From contig OU015495.1 in NCBI GenBank assembly GCA_907164885.2, positions 207,886,560-207,950,559 on the forward strand: a stretch of DNA of 64,000 nt, given 5' to 3'. A program made the position numbers and the translations under genes. Of the stretch, positions 10,406-24,015 are shown piece after piece; within the stretch, counting starts at the first letter, position 1, and each line of letters begins with the position of its first letter. This DNA comes from Dolomedes plantarius (Eukaryota > Arthropoda > Arachnida > Araneae > Dolomedidae). The notes under the pieces were generated by a model. The model was given only the letters and a program-made list of their open reading frames with translations, did not search any database and had not been told where the DNA came from.

Positions 10406-11215
10406 CAGTGCTCCGCTACCTTTTATCTTCCACGGCACAACAACGTTTTTTCGATAATCCCGCGCCACACCACAAGAAAAAGCTTGCAAATACATAAATT
10501 ACAATAAATACGAATTTTTTAATTAGATAAAAAACACAATAAAACAGCTATGTGTATCAAGATAATTATAATCCTTTAAGTTTTATATAAATCATTTTGA
10601 ATTGTACACCAACACAAGAACAAAAATATAAAGTTATAGTTTACAAGTAAACAAAAATTCTTTAAATTTTTATAGTAAAATTTGTTTTTTGGTCTTTAAT
10701 TAAGCCTAATAAATCAAAGTTAATTTAAACATAACTAATTTATTGAGATATTTGAGCTTGTTTTGTTGAACATATGTACGTTTTACATTTGGCTCTATAT
10801 TAGAAAGAGCTACTCAAAGTTCAAGACCCTTTAAACATGATCGTTTTTCCTTTTTAATTAGAACCAGTGTCGAAAAACGTTGTTAGCATAAGTATGTCGT
10901 AGAAAAAAGGGAGCAAAATTGCAATGGCCTTGTCAGAAATTTGTGGATATTCTTTCTTAAATGAAATCCATAAATATGACACTCGAGCATACATACAATG
11001 TATGTTAAAAACATGTTTTTGTTTTGTGTATTATTTTGACCCAGATAAGTTACATAATTGCAAAAAGTTAGAGGAATAATTTACATAGAAAAATTTCTAA
11101 CTAATAGCGATGGTTAATTTTTTTTTATTATTATAATCTATAAAATCACCGTGGCACAGTCAAGATCACCTCGCGGCACACTACTGTGCCACGGCATGGC
11201 GGTTGAGGAGCACTG
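10406..11215. mobile_element. Non-autonomous hAT-like element
   Basis: The ends read CAGTGCTCCGCTACC and, reversed, CAGTGCTCCTCAACC, the CAGTG..CTCAACC style of hAT elements. The 8-bp target duplication GGTTATAC is perfect (10398-10405 and 11216-11223). The 810-bp interior has no transposase ORF. The subterminal text also contains repeated 'cggcacaac/ctgtgccacggc' segments near both ends. Confidence 0.88.
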
Positions 11216-11263
11216 GGTTATACATATGTAAACGAAAAAAAAATCGGTGACTTTATTTAATTA

Positions 11264-11694
11264 CTAGCCGGGCTTCGCCTAGCTACGCTCAAGCCATCCG
11301 TGTAACATATTTATGTACTTCGGGCCCCACAAAAGAAAAAAAAGCCTACAAATGTATTAAATTCAAATGAATAAATTCCTTTCAATTTTCATTCCCGTCG
11401 CTGCCGACAGATGGCAGCACCACTGCTCCAGATGATTTGGTTTCTCAGCAGTGAGTGATTTTAGAATGAAAATATCTCTAAAACTATTGAATTAACAGAA
11501 TAAGTGCACGCAGAAAAAATTATCAGTTTTCGAAGCTCTTTCCAAATATGTAACATTTATGTACTTTCATGAGAAAAAAAATACACCGACTTTCCTGTAT
11601 ATTTGTCGGCCATATTTTGTCGAGGAGTGGCCTGCCCGGATGAGTTACGGTCACGTGATCTCTCGACATCCACTTGTCCCATTATTAGTATAGA
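11264..11694 (-). mobile_element. Non-autonomous Helitron, family 1
   Basis: Read on the minus strand it starts TCTATACTAATAATGGGAC after an A, and ends GGCGAAGCCCGGCTAG before a T: the 5' TC, 3' CTRR and A^T insertion pattern of Helitrons. Its interior (CGCTGCCGACAGATGGCAGC and flanks) is shared with 51898-52675 and 60034-60467. Confidence 0.8.
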
Positions 11695-11695
11695 T

Positions 11696-12015
11696 TATAA
11701 GTTTTTAAATGCAATATACAATCAAGTACGTGATTTTGATATGTAGATGGTTGTTAGCTTCATATTGCGAAAGTTCTACTCAGAAATTTTATTTTGCAAA
11801 AATGTTGCATTGTATTAATTTTAAATAGAATTGATTTACCGTAATGTGTCTCACATATTTACCTGCTGTTTACATTAAGAAATTTTTTCCATATCAGCAG
11901 TTAGATTTCGAAACGTAGCAGTATAGTGATTTACTCGTTTTCGAAGCCAGGGTTAGGCTTCTAATATGAAGGGTAGAAAATTTTAAGGACCCTACTATAT
12001 ATTTTCTCATGGTCC
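11696..12015. other. AT-rich spacer
   Basis: No coding, repeat or RNA feature seen between the Helitron and the TTAA site. Confidence 0.45.
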
Positions 12016-12019
12016 TTAA

Positions 12020-12743
<724 letters not shown>

Positions 12744-13763
12744 CTAACATATTGAGGGAAAAAAAGTGAACATTATTGATACCCTCGTGTAATATCTACA
12801 CCAAGGAGTGCTACACATCAAAAGCTTTAACAAAAGTAATACTGATACCGTCAACTGGGTTAACTTTGTCCCATTTGGAAAGCAAATAATAGTTGTAGAC
12901 CAATTAAAATTTGATATGGTAAGTGGTTTACATTATTTTAAACATATTTAAATGTAATATAAATCATTGTTAAAGTATACTTACAAACTTTAAATAATTT
13001 TTACATTTTAAAAATTTTTTGGGCAAATGTTACCTTGAATTTGGGGCAACTTTGGCCAAGCTCTAGAAAATCAAACATTGTTGAGATAGCTTAGGCCAAT
13101 GTTAGACCATGTACAAGTATTGCCAAATTATCTATCAATGATATCGTATCTAATCCGAGTTAATCTCAATTAATCCGAGTCAATCCGAGTTTATTTAATC
13201 CGTATAAATCAAGAAATCAACATTTTTCCTATGCAAAACTGATTTAAAAAAAAAAAAATTACAAGTGGAATTTTCAAAGGAAAGAAAATAACAATAGATA
13301 AACAGTAAACAGTAATTTAACAGTCCTATATGTTTTGATGAATTGATAGTCCAAACTATTGAGAAGAAACAGTCAAGTTCTGGAACAATGAACGGATTCC
13401 TCTTTAACGCGATTTTCGGAGAATTAATTTTACCGCACACTTCTTCCCACTCATAATTTATACATTCTTCTTTTTCTGGCCAACGCTAAAATTTGAGTTT
13501 TTTTTCCATGTGTTCCCCAGTAGTTCCGATATCCGTTAAACTTAAAATCTTTCTAGGTTATTTAACACCATTGTACTTCACAAAATCATCTACATCATGC
13601 ATGTACAAGTTCAGATCATACATATACAAATTCAGTCCGCCTGTCTTTGAGATTTACTTGCTTGTTTGTACCGTTTTGTTTATTACTTTCTGACGAGCTG
13701 GAGCATTGTCATTTTCGCCTCTTTGAAACTGTAACCTTTTTAGAAGTAGAAGATGTAGTTGGA

Positions 13764-13801
13764 GTAACTTTGGCCCAACTGCCATGTTGGGCCAAAGTTA
13801 C
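13764..13801. repeat. Perfect 16-bp-stem palindrome
   Basis: GTAACTTTGGCCCAAC, loop TGCCAT, then the exact reverse complement. The arms are the same motif as the subterminal repeats of the host element, so it is probably two internal ends placed head to head. Confidence 0.85.
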
Positions 13802-13885
13802 CCCAAGACCGGGGACAAAGTTTGCCTAATGTAGTAAATATTCATTTGTTGGCAAACCACAAAATAAAGCAAGATAATAAGAGTG

Positions 13886-14030
13886 AAAATGTTGTTGTTG
13901 TTGTTGTTGTTTCTCATCCCCATGACCAGCAGAGCTAGATCAGGTCCATAAGCTCGTTCACTCTGAGAAAGTCCAGCACCAAGAGAGGATCTTGAGCCAG
14001 GTCCTGCCTGGTGAGCGCCAGGCAGGATAA
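13886..14030 (-). mobile_element. Possible retroposon 3' end with (AAC)n tail
   Basis: On the minus strand a GC-richer segment ending GGTCATGGGGATGAGAAAC runs into (AAC)n at 13890-13912, as at the 3' end of a LINE or SINE. Its upstream part contains a perfect hairpin (CCTGCCTGG and CCAGGCAGG, 14003-14026). No TSD was found, so this is tentative. Confidence 0.35.
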
Positions 14031-14742
14031 AATAGTTGAAACAATGAAAATAAACAATGAAAACAGTGAAAAGAGTTGAAACAATTCATAATAAGCTGAG
14101 ACAACTCGCTTACCTGCTCTGAATCACGTACTCTATCACATTTAGAAGGAAAAATTAGAAGACAACAACAATATACGTTTTAGTGATACGAAAGTGGATC
14201 AGCACTGTAGTTGTGGTAAATTGAGGAACTGCAAAACAAAACTATGAGAAAGACAAGGCAGTATTGCCACCTATTGGTCCTTGCAATAAATAAGTCACGA
14301 TAACTCTCCTTTGTCTAGATACAGCACATAAAATTTTTTTTTCGTCTGTTGGGCCAAAGTTACCCGTAAGAGCCAAAGTTACTCCAGTTGACGGTATTGC
14401 TACACATAACTGACCGATAATTTATTATGAAGTCTTTAATCTACATATAGAACACTTAATCAATACCACAATAATATTAGAATGGAGATTTTGAAGAATG
14501 TTCTTTACTTAATCATTTACCGCATGTATCTGTAAGTCTTTCTACTTGTTAAGGTCTTTGGGACTCAGTCCTTAACATCTCCTATTTTTATAAACTTATG
14601 AAACTCAGCTTTATATGTTGATTGATACGGAAAACAAACTACCAGCAATCAAAAATTATTCCTTTTTCTTTGTGCTGTCATTGCATCTGACCCGAAACAG
14701 TTAACACAAGTTTTTATAATACTTTAAATTTTATTGTATATA

Positions 14743-15190
14743 TCTATATTTATAAAAGAGCTCGTCTGTTTGCTTGTCCGCTATAGAATCATAGACTGTT
14801 TCACCCACCGGGACCAAATTCGGCACAGTTAATGTTTAGGACCCGAGAAACTTAAATCAGGAAAAACGAAATTTGGGGCTCAATTAGTTTTTTTAAATTA
14901 ATTTTTTAATGCTTTTTGTGTCTCTAAGAGGTGCGCAACCACCTGTGGCGCCCCTTCACCACAACCAGCTGCGTTAAGAGAGATGGTTTGGGGGGTGACG
15001 GGGGGGGGTTAAATTCCAATGCGCGGGAGGAAGAGGGTTGGGAATGACCTTTGGCCCTGGCTCCCCAAATAAACACAACTGGCCAAATGAACATGAAGAG
15101 CGGGGGTGCAGCCCAGTATTTTTTTGATGGAATGCATGAAAAATTTTATATCTATATATCTACCCGGGCAACGCCGGGCAATAATGCTAG
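14743..15190 (+). mobile_element. Non-autonomous Helitron, family 2
   Basis: Starts TCTATATTTATAAAAGAGCT after an A and ends with the hairpin CCCGGGCAACGCCGGG, then CAATAATGCTAG before a T. This is the standard Helitron pattern: 5' TC, hairpin about 10 bp before the 3' CTAG, A^T insertion. The interior carries the 'TCGTCTGTTTGCTTGTCCGC' text common in short insect Helitrons. No Rep/helicase ORF. Confidence 0.85.
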
Positions 15191-15191
15191 T

Positions 15192-15645
15192 ATCATATAA
15201 ACGTAACAAAATCAGCAATATATAACTGGTTTTTAGAAAATTTCTTATATGTGGGTACCGTGAAAGCTTCTGCAGAACGATTTGATAAGGACAAAAATGT
15301 AATAATTTTTAAATCTTAATCGAGAGTTATATGGTTCGACTAAAATGGGGCAAGTTAATTTTTTCATCGTGTGTAATATGAACGAAATTAAGGAATTTTT
15401 TCATCGTGTGTAATATGAACATCTCAGGTAAGTTTACAAAAAACTTAATTTTTATGCTGTTTTCTTAAGTTTATTTTTTTTACTTTTCTTTTGTATAAGT
15501 CACAACTTTGATATAATTTGTAGTTACAGATCTGTAGCGGTCCTGGATCCCATGTTTGTAAGTATTCTAGTATTCAAGTAAACAAACTAATCTGACTCCA
15601 TATTGTTTATTTGTTAAAAGATTAAAAAAAAAGTTACATTTTATA
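15192..15645. other. Spacer with a short tandem duplication
   Basis: 15363-15422 contains TTTTTTCATCGTGTGTAATA twice, about 38 bp apart. Nothing else is recognised. Confidence 0.5.
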
Positions 15646-16422
15646 GGAACAGTGGACTTTCAAAATTGTGAAATTTGTCCAAAAATTCGATTTTTTTATT
15701 TTATTGAATTGTGAAATTACGGACGAGTAGAAATGTGTTGCAAAAAGAATTTTTAATTTCTGTGATTACTTTCCTAGTTATAGGCATTTGTATTTAATTT
15801 AGATATTATGTGGTTACTAATAGCAATAACTTTAAATGTGTTTTTCTCAAAATAAAAATTTTCACGTCATACGAATATTCAAACTGCTCCGGGCGCATTT
15901 CTAATTATCGTACTGCTTTGAAATTTAAGTTTTATATACTTAACTGTATATCAAATAAATCTTATTGAAAATAATTATACTTCGTAGCTCAGAATTTCTA
16001 AATTTTGTACTTGAAAAGATGATTTATAGGTATTTTGCGTAATAAAAAGGGTGTTTTCACTATTATTATTTTCTTCTCTTTATATTTTTAATGAATCCTT
16101 AAAATGAGCAATAAGTTTCATTGTTAGTTCTATAAGGTATCCTGTAAATAAAAATTACCATATTATAGGCAAAAGAAATTCGCATGGAACATTTTTAATG
16201 AGGCCAATTTTTGATATGATTAATAATTCATAATTCATAAATTATTCATCTTATTAATAAATTAATAATTATTAATAAATTCATAATTATTAATAAATTC
16301 ATAAATTAATTCATCTTTAAATTTTAACCACTTTTACATATCTATGGTACTAATCACATATTCAAATTTGAAGCAAAGCCATTTAAAAAAAAAAAAGTTA
16401 GGTTTGAAGGTCCACTGTCCCC
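15646..16422. mobile_element. Kolobok-like MITE (TTAA target)
   Basis: The right end, read inward, is GGGGACAGTGGACCTTCAAA with TTAA at 16423-16426. The left end is GGAACAGTGGACTTTCAAAA preceded by TATA, a decayed TTAA. About 777 bp, no ORF, AT-rich. TTAA targets with GG-starting ends suggest Kolobok, but piggyBac relatives cannot be excluded. Only the right third of this element is present in copy B (ending at 27677). Confidence 0.62.
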
Positions 16423-16426
16423 TTAA

Positions 16427-17414
16427 CTACTCGTTTAAGAAATTATAACATAATAAAACTTTATGGTGACTGGCTAAAAATGTAGCCAAGAAAACTGCTG
16501 GCACTAGCAAGATGCGAAAAAGACGGGAAGGGGCTCAGCTGCTGTGGACTGCGGTTGCTTGTTTATATCACAGTTGATTGCTTTTCCTCATACCGCGATG
16601 TCAGATTTGTCAAGTGACGTCACCACCAATTTGAAGGAGGGAATTTGAATAAGCGGTATTTGACTACTACTAATTTGAATAAACAGCAAAACTGCAGCGC
16701 CACAAATTCATAAATCCTTTATAAAAACAGATTTTATTCGGCAGAACACATACATTAACCCCATTATTGTTTTAAAAAAAACCTTGAAAATCATTTTGTA
16801 CTTCATGGCTACAATTTATTTGGTTTAGGGCCCTTTTTGCTATTATCTGTTCTTTCCAGCTAACTTTTTCGATTTGTTGTTTCATTTCATTTTTGTCTTA
16901 AAAAGCTATTGTTCCCGATGTTAATGCATTATTGGACTTCAATTGGATGTTTAATATTTGATATTTTATGATTTCTCTTGTACAGTCCCCTTTTCCAAAG
17001 CTATTATAAAAGTTTTCAGTGGATTCATTCCCCCAAGAGATATCACTATTAGTTTTTCTTCCAGATTTCCAACGAGTCAGAAGTTATATAACTTTTCTTG
17101 TCAATAGGCATAGCATTTCTTTCAAAACACTGCTAATGATTCCATTAACATCGTGTTCGAAATTTTAATCACGGTATTGAGTTATGGAATTCATCTGAAA
17201 AGTTTTTGGAATTTTAAGGTTAATACCCGCATAAGCATATCATAGTTTTAATTTGATTTATACTAAACAGAAATTTTGAAATCATTAATGATGCTAAATA
17301 ATTCAGCCCATCACTATAAATGTATTTTATCGGCAGACCTTTTCCCATTGAAATTTGTAACTTTTAATTATTTTTAATGTGAAGTGAGATTTATTAATAG
17401 TAATCACATTCTAC
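16427..17414. other. Copy A sequence without recognised feature
   Basis: Ordinary AT-rich sequence, with its match at 27682-28688 in copy B. Copy B has several single-base deletions relative to it. Confidence 0.5.
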
Positions 17415-18251
17415 TGTGACCAAGGAAGCCTAGGGATTAATGCGTAGGAATTTGGAACCTATGGTGCTCGAATCGAATCCCTAAGAGCGTCACTGAATGT
17501 CTTCGTGTCCAAGTAGTATCCGTAGGCCGGAAAGTCCTTCCGTGTGGTGGCAAGGGTTGGAAGAAGATACGAGCACACTAGATGTCGCCTCTGGTGGTGC
17601 TTAGTAAAAATCGTGGTGTCGTTGGGCATAAATAGGTCTCCAGCCATTGAAGTTTCCTGTGGCTGTGAAGCAAAAAATTGGAGACAGAGTTTTTTGACCC
17701 ATCACCCTTTTATATACCTAGTCTGGAATGTGTTCCGACCAGCGTCCATTTGGGCCAACCACAACACAATTCTACTATAGTAGCTTTCATAGGTGTCTTC
17801 ATAGTTAATTCTTCTGTCATTTACTTTGTATCTGTTGAAGGGCGATCCCTCTTCCTTGACTAGACCTAACCGCCTCTGGGTCCGTTGCTCTGCGTTATAG
17901 GAATGTATTACGCGGTTGACGACCATACACGGTCATAGTCCCAAAATTATATATTACACATATGCTTATACTGGGACACACCACACACACTATATATACA
18001 CATGTATTACAAATTTTCACTGATCAATAAAACCACGTGAAGGCACTTCACACGTGCAAACCACTTTTTACGCGCGAGCTCTTGTACACCCGACCTTTCC
18101 TCTTTTCGAGTTGGGCCGAGAATGTCCAACCCGTCTGCTTCTGACTTCCCGCCAAGCGGGTTCCTCCCCCCTCTCGCTCGACCACCTCCAAGCAAGCAGT
18201 TCCGGTCGGTGAATCAACGGGGGGGGGCGGAAATAGGATCCATTCCTGACA
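17415..18251 (-). other. GC-richer block, possibly a solo LTR (copy A)
   Basis: Begins TGTGACC and ends CCTGACA on the plus strand, so it has TG..CA boundaries on either strand. On the minus strand there is a TATATAAAAGG box (17706-17716). Two minus-strand ORFs (17459-17647 and 17702-17926) are partly conserved in copy B, but I recognise no family and splicing between them would not keep the frame. There is no target duplication (CTAC versus GTAT). A solo LTR is possible; so is a decayed gene fragment. Confidence 0.3.
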
Positions 18252-21200
18252 GTATCACTGCGAGTTTCTGAATCTCTGAAAAGGTTTCATGCATGAAAAA
18301 TAGCAGAAGATAAAATTGCCTTGAAGAATTTTTTTTTTTTACCTTTAGAATTGAACTCATGTAAAATTAAAATGATCTAAACAAAAAAACAAACCAGTTT
18401 GTAAAAGTTTTTTTGTGTTTAAAAGAATTGGTTTGGAAATTAAATATTTCTCCTCTTATAAATGCTTTACACCATCTGATCCGGTTCCATTAAATTATTG
18501 AATACCCGCTTGCAGTAAAATAATTAGATATTTCAAGCTTACACGAAAAAATATTTATGGATAAATTTCCTTCAGAGTAAATTTATACTCATGAAATACT
18601 CTGCGTATTAAGTCAAATTCGCTAATTCTAAATGCGAGTCCATTTGTTCAGGAATAAATTCAATGTTATGAATCATAATTACGTTCGCTGTTTCAGCATC
18701 ATATGCCCTGTTTCATACATATTTTGACATTGCAACAATTGGCAGCCCATTTCACGAGTTTCTCAATCAGATTTAGTTTCTCATCTAAATAATTTCCCGA
18801 GTTCCTGAAATAAGGATTACTAATGTATCTCTACCGACAGAAACCAGATATTAAATGTGCATCATACTTTTGATATCATTGAGCTCTTTTCAAATTAGTG
18901 ACTTGTTAATCACAAAGATAGCAATGCACAACCTAACATTTTAAATATCAAGAGAATACAAAGCGTGGTTGAAAACACTTATTGGTATTAGGGGCTATTG
19001 TATTGGGAAGTAGCCTGGTGTTTTATTTAGTTTTGGGAAATTAGGAAGTATTCAAATTCAACATCATAATCAGAGCTCTTTCAGCGTGTTACATACGATC
19101 AGTTAAACTCATTTTAAAACAAAGGTAGACGTTGACCATTTAACCCACTTTATTTGATTATAAAACATTTTACACGTTTGCTCAACATGAATTTTGTAAA
19201 CATTGACATTTGAATTATCGTATAATATACCGGGTGGTTATAATTAAACTTCTCCTATAAACGGCATCCTACAGCGCAAACGGGTGAACGGAATGCAACG
19301 AAATTTTGTATATGGGCTATACACGAGATGCGCTCACGGAATTTCGGAAAAAAAAAATTAGTTCCAAAATGTCCACCAGAGGGCTCCTTTTCGGGAAAAA
19401 CATGAAATTTAACACAATAAACGACCGATACTTATACGATAAAGTTAAATATCAATAAAAGTAACTACATAAAATATAATTTGTATGTATCAAATACATA
19501 AGTAATTCTTTCAGAAAATGTAATCCATCAAGTACGCCAATCCCTAACACAATAATAATATAAAATATATAATTATTTTATAATACCTATATATTTATAT
19601 ATAAATTGTATATAATATTTTAAATATAAAATTATTTAATACTTAAAAATTTCTAGAATTAGTATGCAGTGTTAAGAGACGCAATAAAAAATATGGAAAA
19701 ATTAACAATTAAATTTGGTCTACAGAAAGTAGGACTTTATGGAAAAGATAGTCTTTACTATATTCAGTAAAAACTAGCAATATGAAAGTATCTCTGAGTC
19801 GAAACACAACAGTGTATGTAATGGTAGCAAATTTGAGGTATTTTGCCTAGTTTTTATTACTTTTTTATCTGCTTATTATTTTATTCCGATAAAAAAGCCA
19901 ATTTATTAAGAGTTCCTTTTTGCTACTTTAGAGTCAATGTTTTAATGTTCCTTTTTACCCCCTGGTTATTCGCTGTTCCGGTGGTATCTTTGTGACTATA
20001 CGTTAAAGATCAAAAGTAATCTAACGGTATGAAAAATAAAGTTTAACGTTACCAGTCGCAGTAACTTTAGTCTCTTAAACTAAGACTTGATTTGATATCG
20101 AGAAAAGTATATACACGATAACTAATGTGACATTAATTTAAACGTTATTTAAACTCTTCTAAAAATATTTATTTCACATGACAAAGTGGGGGGATATATA
20201 AACCTTTAAAGGTTTTATAGAATGTTGCGTAGTTTCTGGAAACTTGAAATGGAATATTACTTTTCGCGCATAAAAGAAGTAAAGAACTTTCTAATAAATT
20301 AACGCAGTGAAATAAATGCTCAACCGCATTAAAATATTTAATTGTAACAGCAGTTAAAGGAAGTGAAATATAACGCAAAGGCGTAAAATTAAAGCGACGT
20401 ATGTCAGTAGAGACATAAGTATTTAATATCACTGGATTCCTTCCTTTGCGAAAATAATAAGGCAAGCATAAATGCATCATAACTGAGCGATGAATGCCTC
20501 AAATTTTCCCGAATCCCGAAAAACAGAAGCTTTCTTGGTCTTTCTAGTCAAGCATTGAACACCGACATTATAACGTCTATTGTGGATATTGAGAAGCTGT
20601 GATTTTTTTGTGTTTACCGCAAGTTTGATGTAAGTTATAATTTGCTTCTACTGTGACGCATCTATGAGCCACTTTTATCAGTGCCTCTCAAATCACCTTT
20701 ACCTCAAAATGAAGATCACACAAAATGACACACTGAATCATTACAGTCTATTTGTATAAATGTATCAAAATCTTTTTGAATTTGTATGAAAACCTATTCT
20801 TCACAGTATCATAATTAACAAAATAAAGGTATTCGTTCTGTTTCAAGGAATACGGTGAGCAATTCGATAAACGATTCCTTAGCATTTAATGCAAATAAGT
20901 TCCCTCTTTATTGCTTCAGATATAGGCTATGTTTGTCAATTTCGTACATTACACAGCAATTTGCGCTCTGTTTTTTCTTCCGTAGCCTCAGTTTTCGTTA
21001 ATGAATAAAAAGTTACATCTTACTTAGAACTATTTATCATCTCCTATTAATAATTAGTTTTTCTAGTTTAAGATTCTTCGTAGGGTATTCAAACGGCACT
21101 AGGATTCTCTACATCTTCTGCTGAAATGCTGTATTTATGTAAAGCGAGACTTGAATAACTGACTTGGGAAGTAAATAAGTTAAACTGTAATAATTTATTC

Positions 21201-22936
21201 ATGATACTCCAGGACATTTTGAATTCTACTAATAAAGAACCTAGAAACGCTACACTTCAAAATTGTTTGTATCTGTTTGCATTCCAATTATTCGCTAAAA
21301 TATTCAATCCATAATGCTGATAAAATGTTTAAGATAGAGATTTCTGTCTATTCTTTAGACTGAAATAAGATTTAAGACTCAAAACTTGATTGAACTTCTT
21401 CTGCAGTCAGTCGGAATTAGGCCCCCTCACCCACCTTTGAATCTTAACATTAGATGTCGGAATAGCAGATTTTGCAGGTTGAATATATACGACTTCATGT
21501 GTTGTATGTATGGCATACATTAAATTCTCAGTTGCGAGTGTTATCTCAAACATTTCTGTTGATTTAATGAATAGCAGTTACTAGTGTTAACTGTTAATTT
21601 AGATAAGATAAAAAATAAATATAAAACTGGTACTATTAATTAGGTTAATATATCGCAGTATATTTGTGAGTAATTTAATTTAATTTAATTTAATCATTCA
21701 TGCAATATTTATTATACAACATATACATAAAACCTACCCATCACAATTATTTTAACGTTTTCTACACAATGGTAGAATTTTACTTCGAACTGATAAGGTC
21801 TGGGGTTAATTGTGAAAAAAAGAGAAAAAAACATGAATAAATAGAGGAAAATTTGTTAACTTTTCTCCATTTTTTTATGCATTTTATTACAAAATGGGAT
21901 ATTATGAACATATTGTTTATGTCCTATATTTTAAAAAGCAGTATGCTTGTAATACATATATGACTTTTTTAAACGCTTAAAATGTTTCAAAGATTTTTTA
22001 TAACATGTGACAAAAAGGGCTTTGTTAAACTTTTATTGTACAAACAAATTGAAGTACCGAATATTTTTCAACGTTTAAAAAGTTTTCAGTATACAGACAT
22101 AAAAAGGTAACAACCATAACAACATCCAGTGATGGAAATAATTGAGTTATTCCCATAATCGAATGATGTTTAACAATAGATTATCGATTACAGTACCTGC
22201 TTACGATTGGTCCCCATTATCACATGACGTCAGAATAGTGGTATAAAAAAAAATTCTTATCCAGTATCGCCATCTATTGGTCAAACGTTGATTATTTTAA
22301 CAAAAGAAGTTTAATAATAACCATTTGTATAACTGGAAAAAATGGTTTAATTAAAATTATTAGTTTAATTTTTTTAGATAAAGTTTTTAATCATCAAGGA
22401 ATTTCAAAAAATATTTTTCTACAGCTTTTTTTCTCCAAAGTAATTTTCCCTAAAAATTTAATCATATTTGTTTTTCCTTTTATAAACAAAGGAATAATGT
22501 AATAGCGTTCTAAGAGTTGTCTAAGATTAATTAATCGTAAAAAACGCAGAGAATAACAAGTAAAATAATTGGATAATTTAATAGATATAAATTCTGATTA
22601 AAGTAGAATTTTTTTATAAAAAAAGGAAAAAGGCTGATTGATAGCTGTTTTATCAGTCTGAAATAATATAGAATTTAACATTTTTATTCATTCTAAAAAA
22701 AAAAAAATCCTTGCATCAAACAGACTTAGCTATTATGATTTATGAAGCGGGAGTATAGTGTCTGATAAGTTTTAAATGTGAAAGAAAAATATGATTGGGA
22801 ATGATTGTGTGATAATCATCGTAAAACCACTAGTAATTTTTAATCTAATTGTTGGAGATAATCATTTTCTTTTCATCCATAAATTTATGCCTTTGTTCTG
22901 AGGCTGGACATGTTGGGAAAGCAGGAGCTTTCTACT
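18252..22936. other. Copy A sequence without recognised gene
   Basis: Long AT-rich stretch matching 29525-32902 plus 39697-40995. It includes the empty Gypsy target GTAC at 21630-21633 and a short TTAAT-type array near 21677. ORFs such as 20169-20480 (minus) are broken by indels in the other copy and look non-coding. Confidence 0.55.
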
Positions 22937-22993
22937 TTAACCATTTCCTTACGGGGTGGGATAGCATATATCACAAGAATACGGGCCCAAGAA

Positions 22994-22997
<4 letters not shown>

Positions 22998-23072
<75 letters not shown>
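22998..23072. repeat. (TA)n tract, left part
   Basis: Uninterrupted TA dinucleotide before the nested Helitron. Confidence 0.95.
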
Positions 23073-23078
<6 letters not shown>

Positions 23079-23870
23079 GTTCCGTAACTGACTCATTCAT
23101 TCATTCATTCATTCACTGACTGACTGACATACAACGCACAGACCAAACCGCTGGACCTAAAGGCCTGAAATTTTGCATGGCGATTCTTCTAATAGTGTAG
23201 GGGTGCACTAAGAAAGATTTTTCAAAAATTCTTCTTAGATTTTTTTTAATTAAATTTTTAAGCTGTTTTTTAAACTTTTTTTACGTTTGCATTTAAAATA
23301 ATACATTGAGGGTTATAAAATTTATATCACAAGAAAGATCATAAAATTTCCTTTAAAATGAAATCTTTTTCGAATCTTTACCTCCATTTCTTGATTTTTG
23401 GTGAATTTTTAAAGATTAATTTTTAGAATTTAATTTATTAAATTCTGATCACGTGATTTCTTTTTCTGGTACTTTAAATAAATTTATCGTCACGTGCATA
23501 ACAACTAAATAAACAAAAAATATTTTTTTTCCTTGCTAATGCGGCAGACGATTGGACATTATCCAAAAAAATATTAAAATACAGTAAAAGAAATGTTCTA
23601 AAAACTGTACTATATTAACTGTACTATATTCTTTAGTATTCTTTATATTAGATTTAATTTTAATATTTTCTTCTACATTATTTTGTCTATAAAATTATCC
23701 TTTACGATTTTCTTATAAATATATATATATATATATATTTTGCATCAATTGTATACATTGATCGTCGTATTTATCATATAATATATATTTATATTTGGCA
23801 TGAATTGCATACATTGACCGTTGTATTTAATTTGAATGTACTCCGTAGCGAAGTACGGGTTTTCAGCTAG
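23073..23870 (+). mobile_element. Non-autonomous Helitron nested in the (TA)n tract
   Basis: The 3' end has a hairpin (CCGTA, GCGAAG, TACGG), then GTTTTCAGCTAG before a T, the Helitron terminus. The 5' part begins in the TA tract (TAAAACAGTTCCGTAACTGAC) and runs through (CATT)n and (CTGA)n into GGCCTGAAATTTTGCATGG. The exact 5' TC is lost or hidden in the TA tract, so the start is approximate. The A^T preference explains insertion into TA repeats. Confidence 0.7.
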
Positions 23871-23887
23871 TATATACATATATATAT

Positions 23888-23922
<35 letters not shown>

Positions 23923-23923
23923 C

Positions 23924-24014
<91 letters not shown>
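23871..24014. repeat. (TA)n tract, right part, with TACA variants
   Basis: TA dinucleotide with CATACATA interruptions up to the unique right end of the MITE. Confidence 0.95.

Positions 24015-24015
<1 letters not shown>

Larger units (their letters stand above)
12848..14394. mobile_element. TA-flanked DNA element (Tc1/mariner or pogo type)
   Basis: The left end is CCGTCAACTGGGTTAACTTT and the right end, reversed, CCGTCAACTGGAGTAACTTT. TA copies flank it (12846-12847 and 14395-14396). The motif AACTTTGGCCCA or its complement recurs inside (near 13043, 13766, 13786 and 14350). I could not recognise a transposase; the ORFs at 13195-13693 match nothing I know. It looks like a defective or non-autonomous member. 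Confidence 0.68.

Noticed and set aside
17459..17926. A possible two-exon gene on the minus strand (AG/GT and AG sites around 17664-17717)
   Set aside because: The donor and acceptor phases do not match, copy B has a frameshift, and no family was recognised.
19216..19420. CCGGGTGGTTATAATTAAAC near 19231 (30494 in copy B), considered as a transposon end
   Set aside because: It looks like a transposon start, but no partner end, ORF or target duplication was found.
21677..21695. Short TTTAA-type array, considered as a CRISPR-like or regulatory repeat
   Set aside because: A simple pentanucleotide run in eukaryotic DNA; no spacers.
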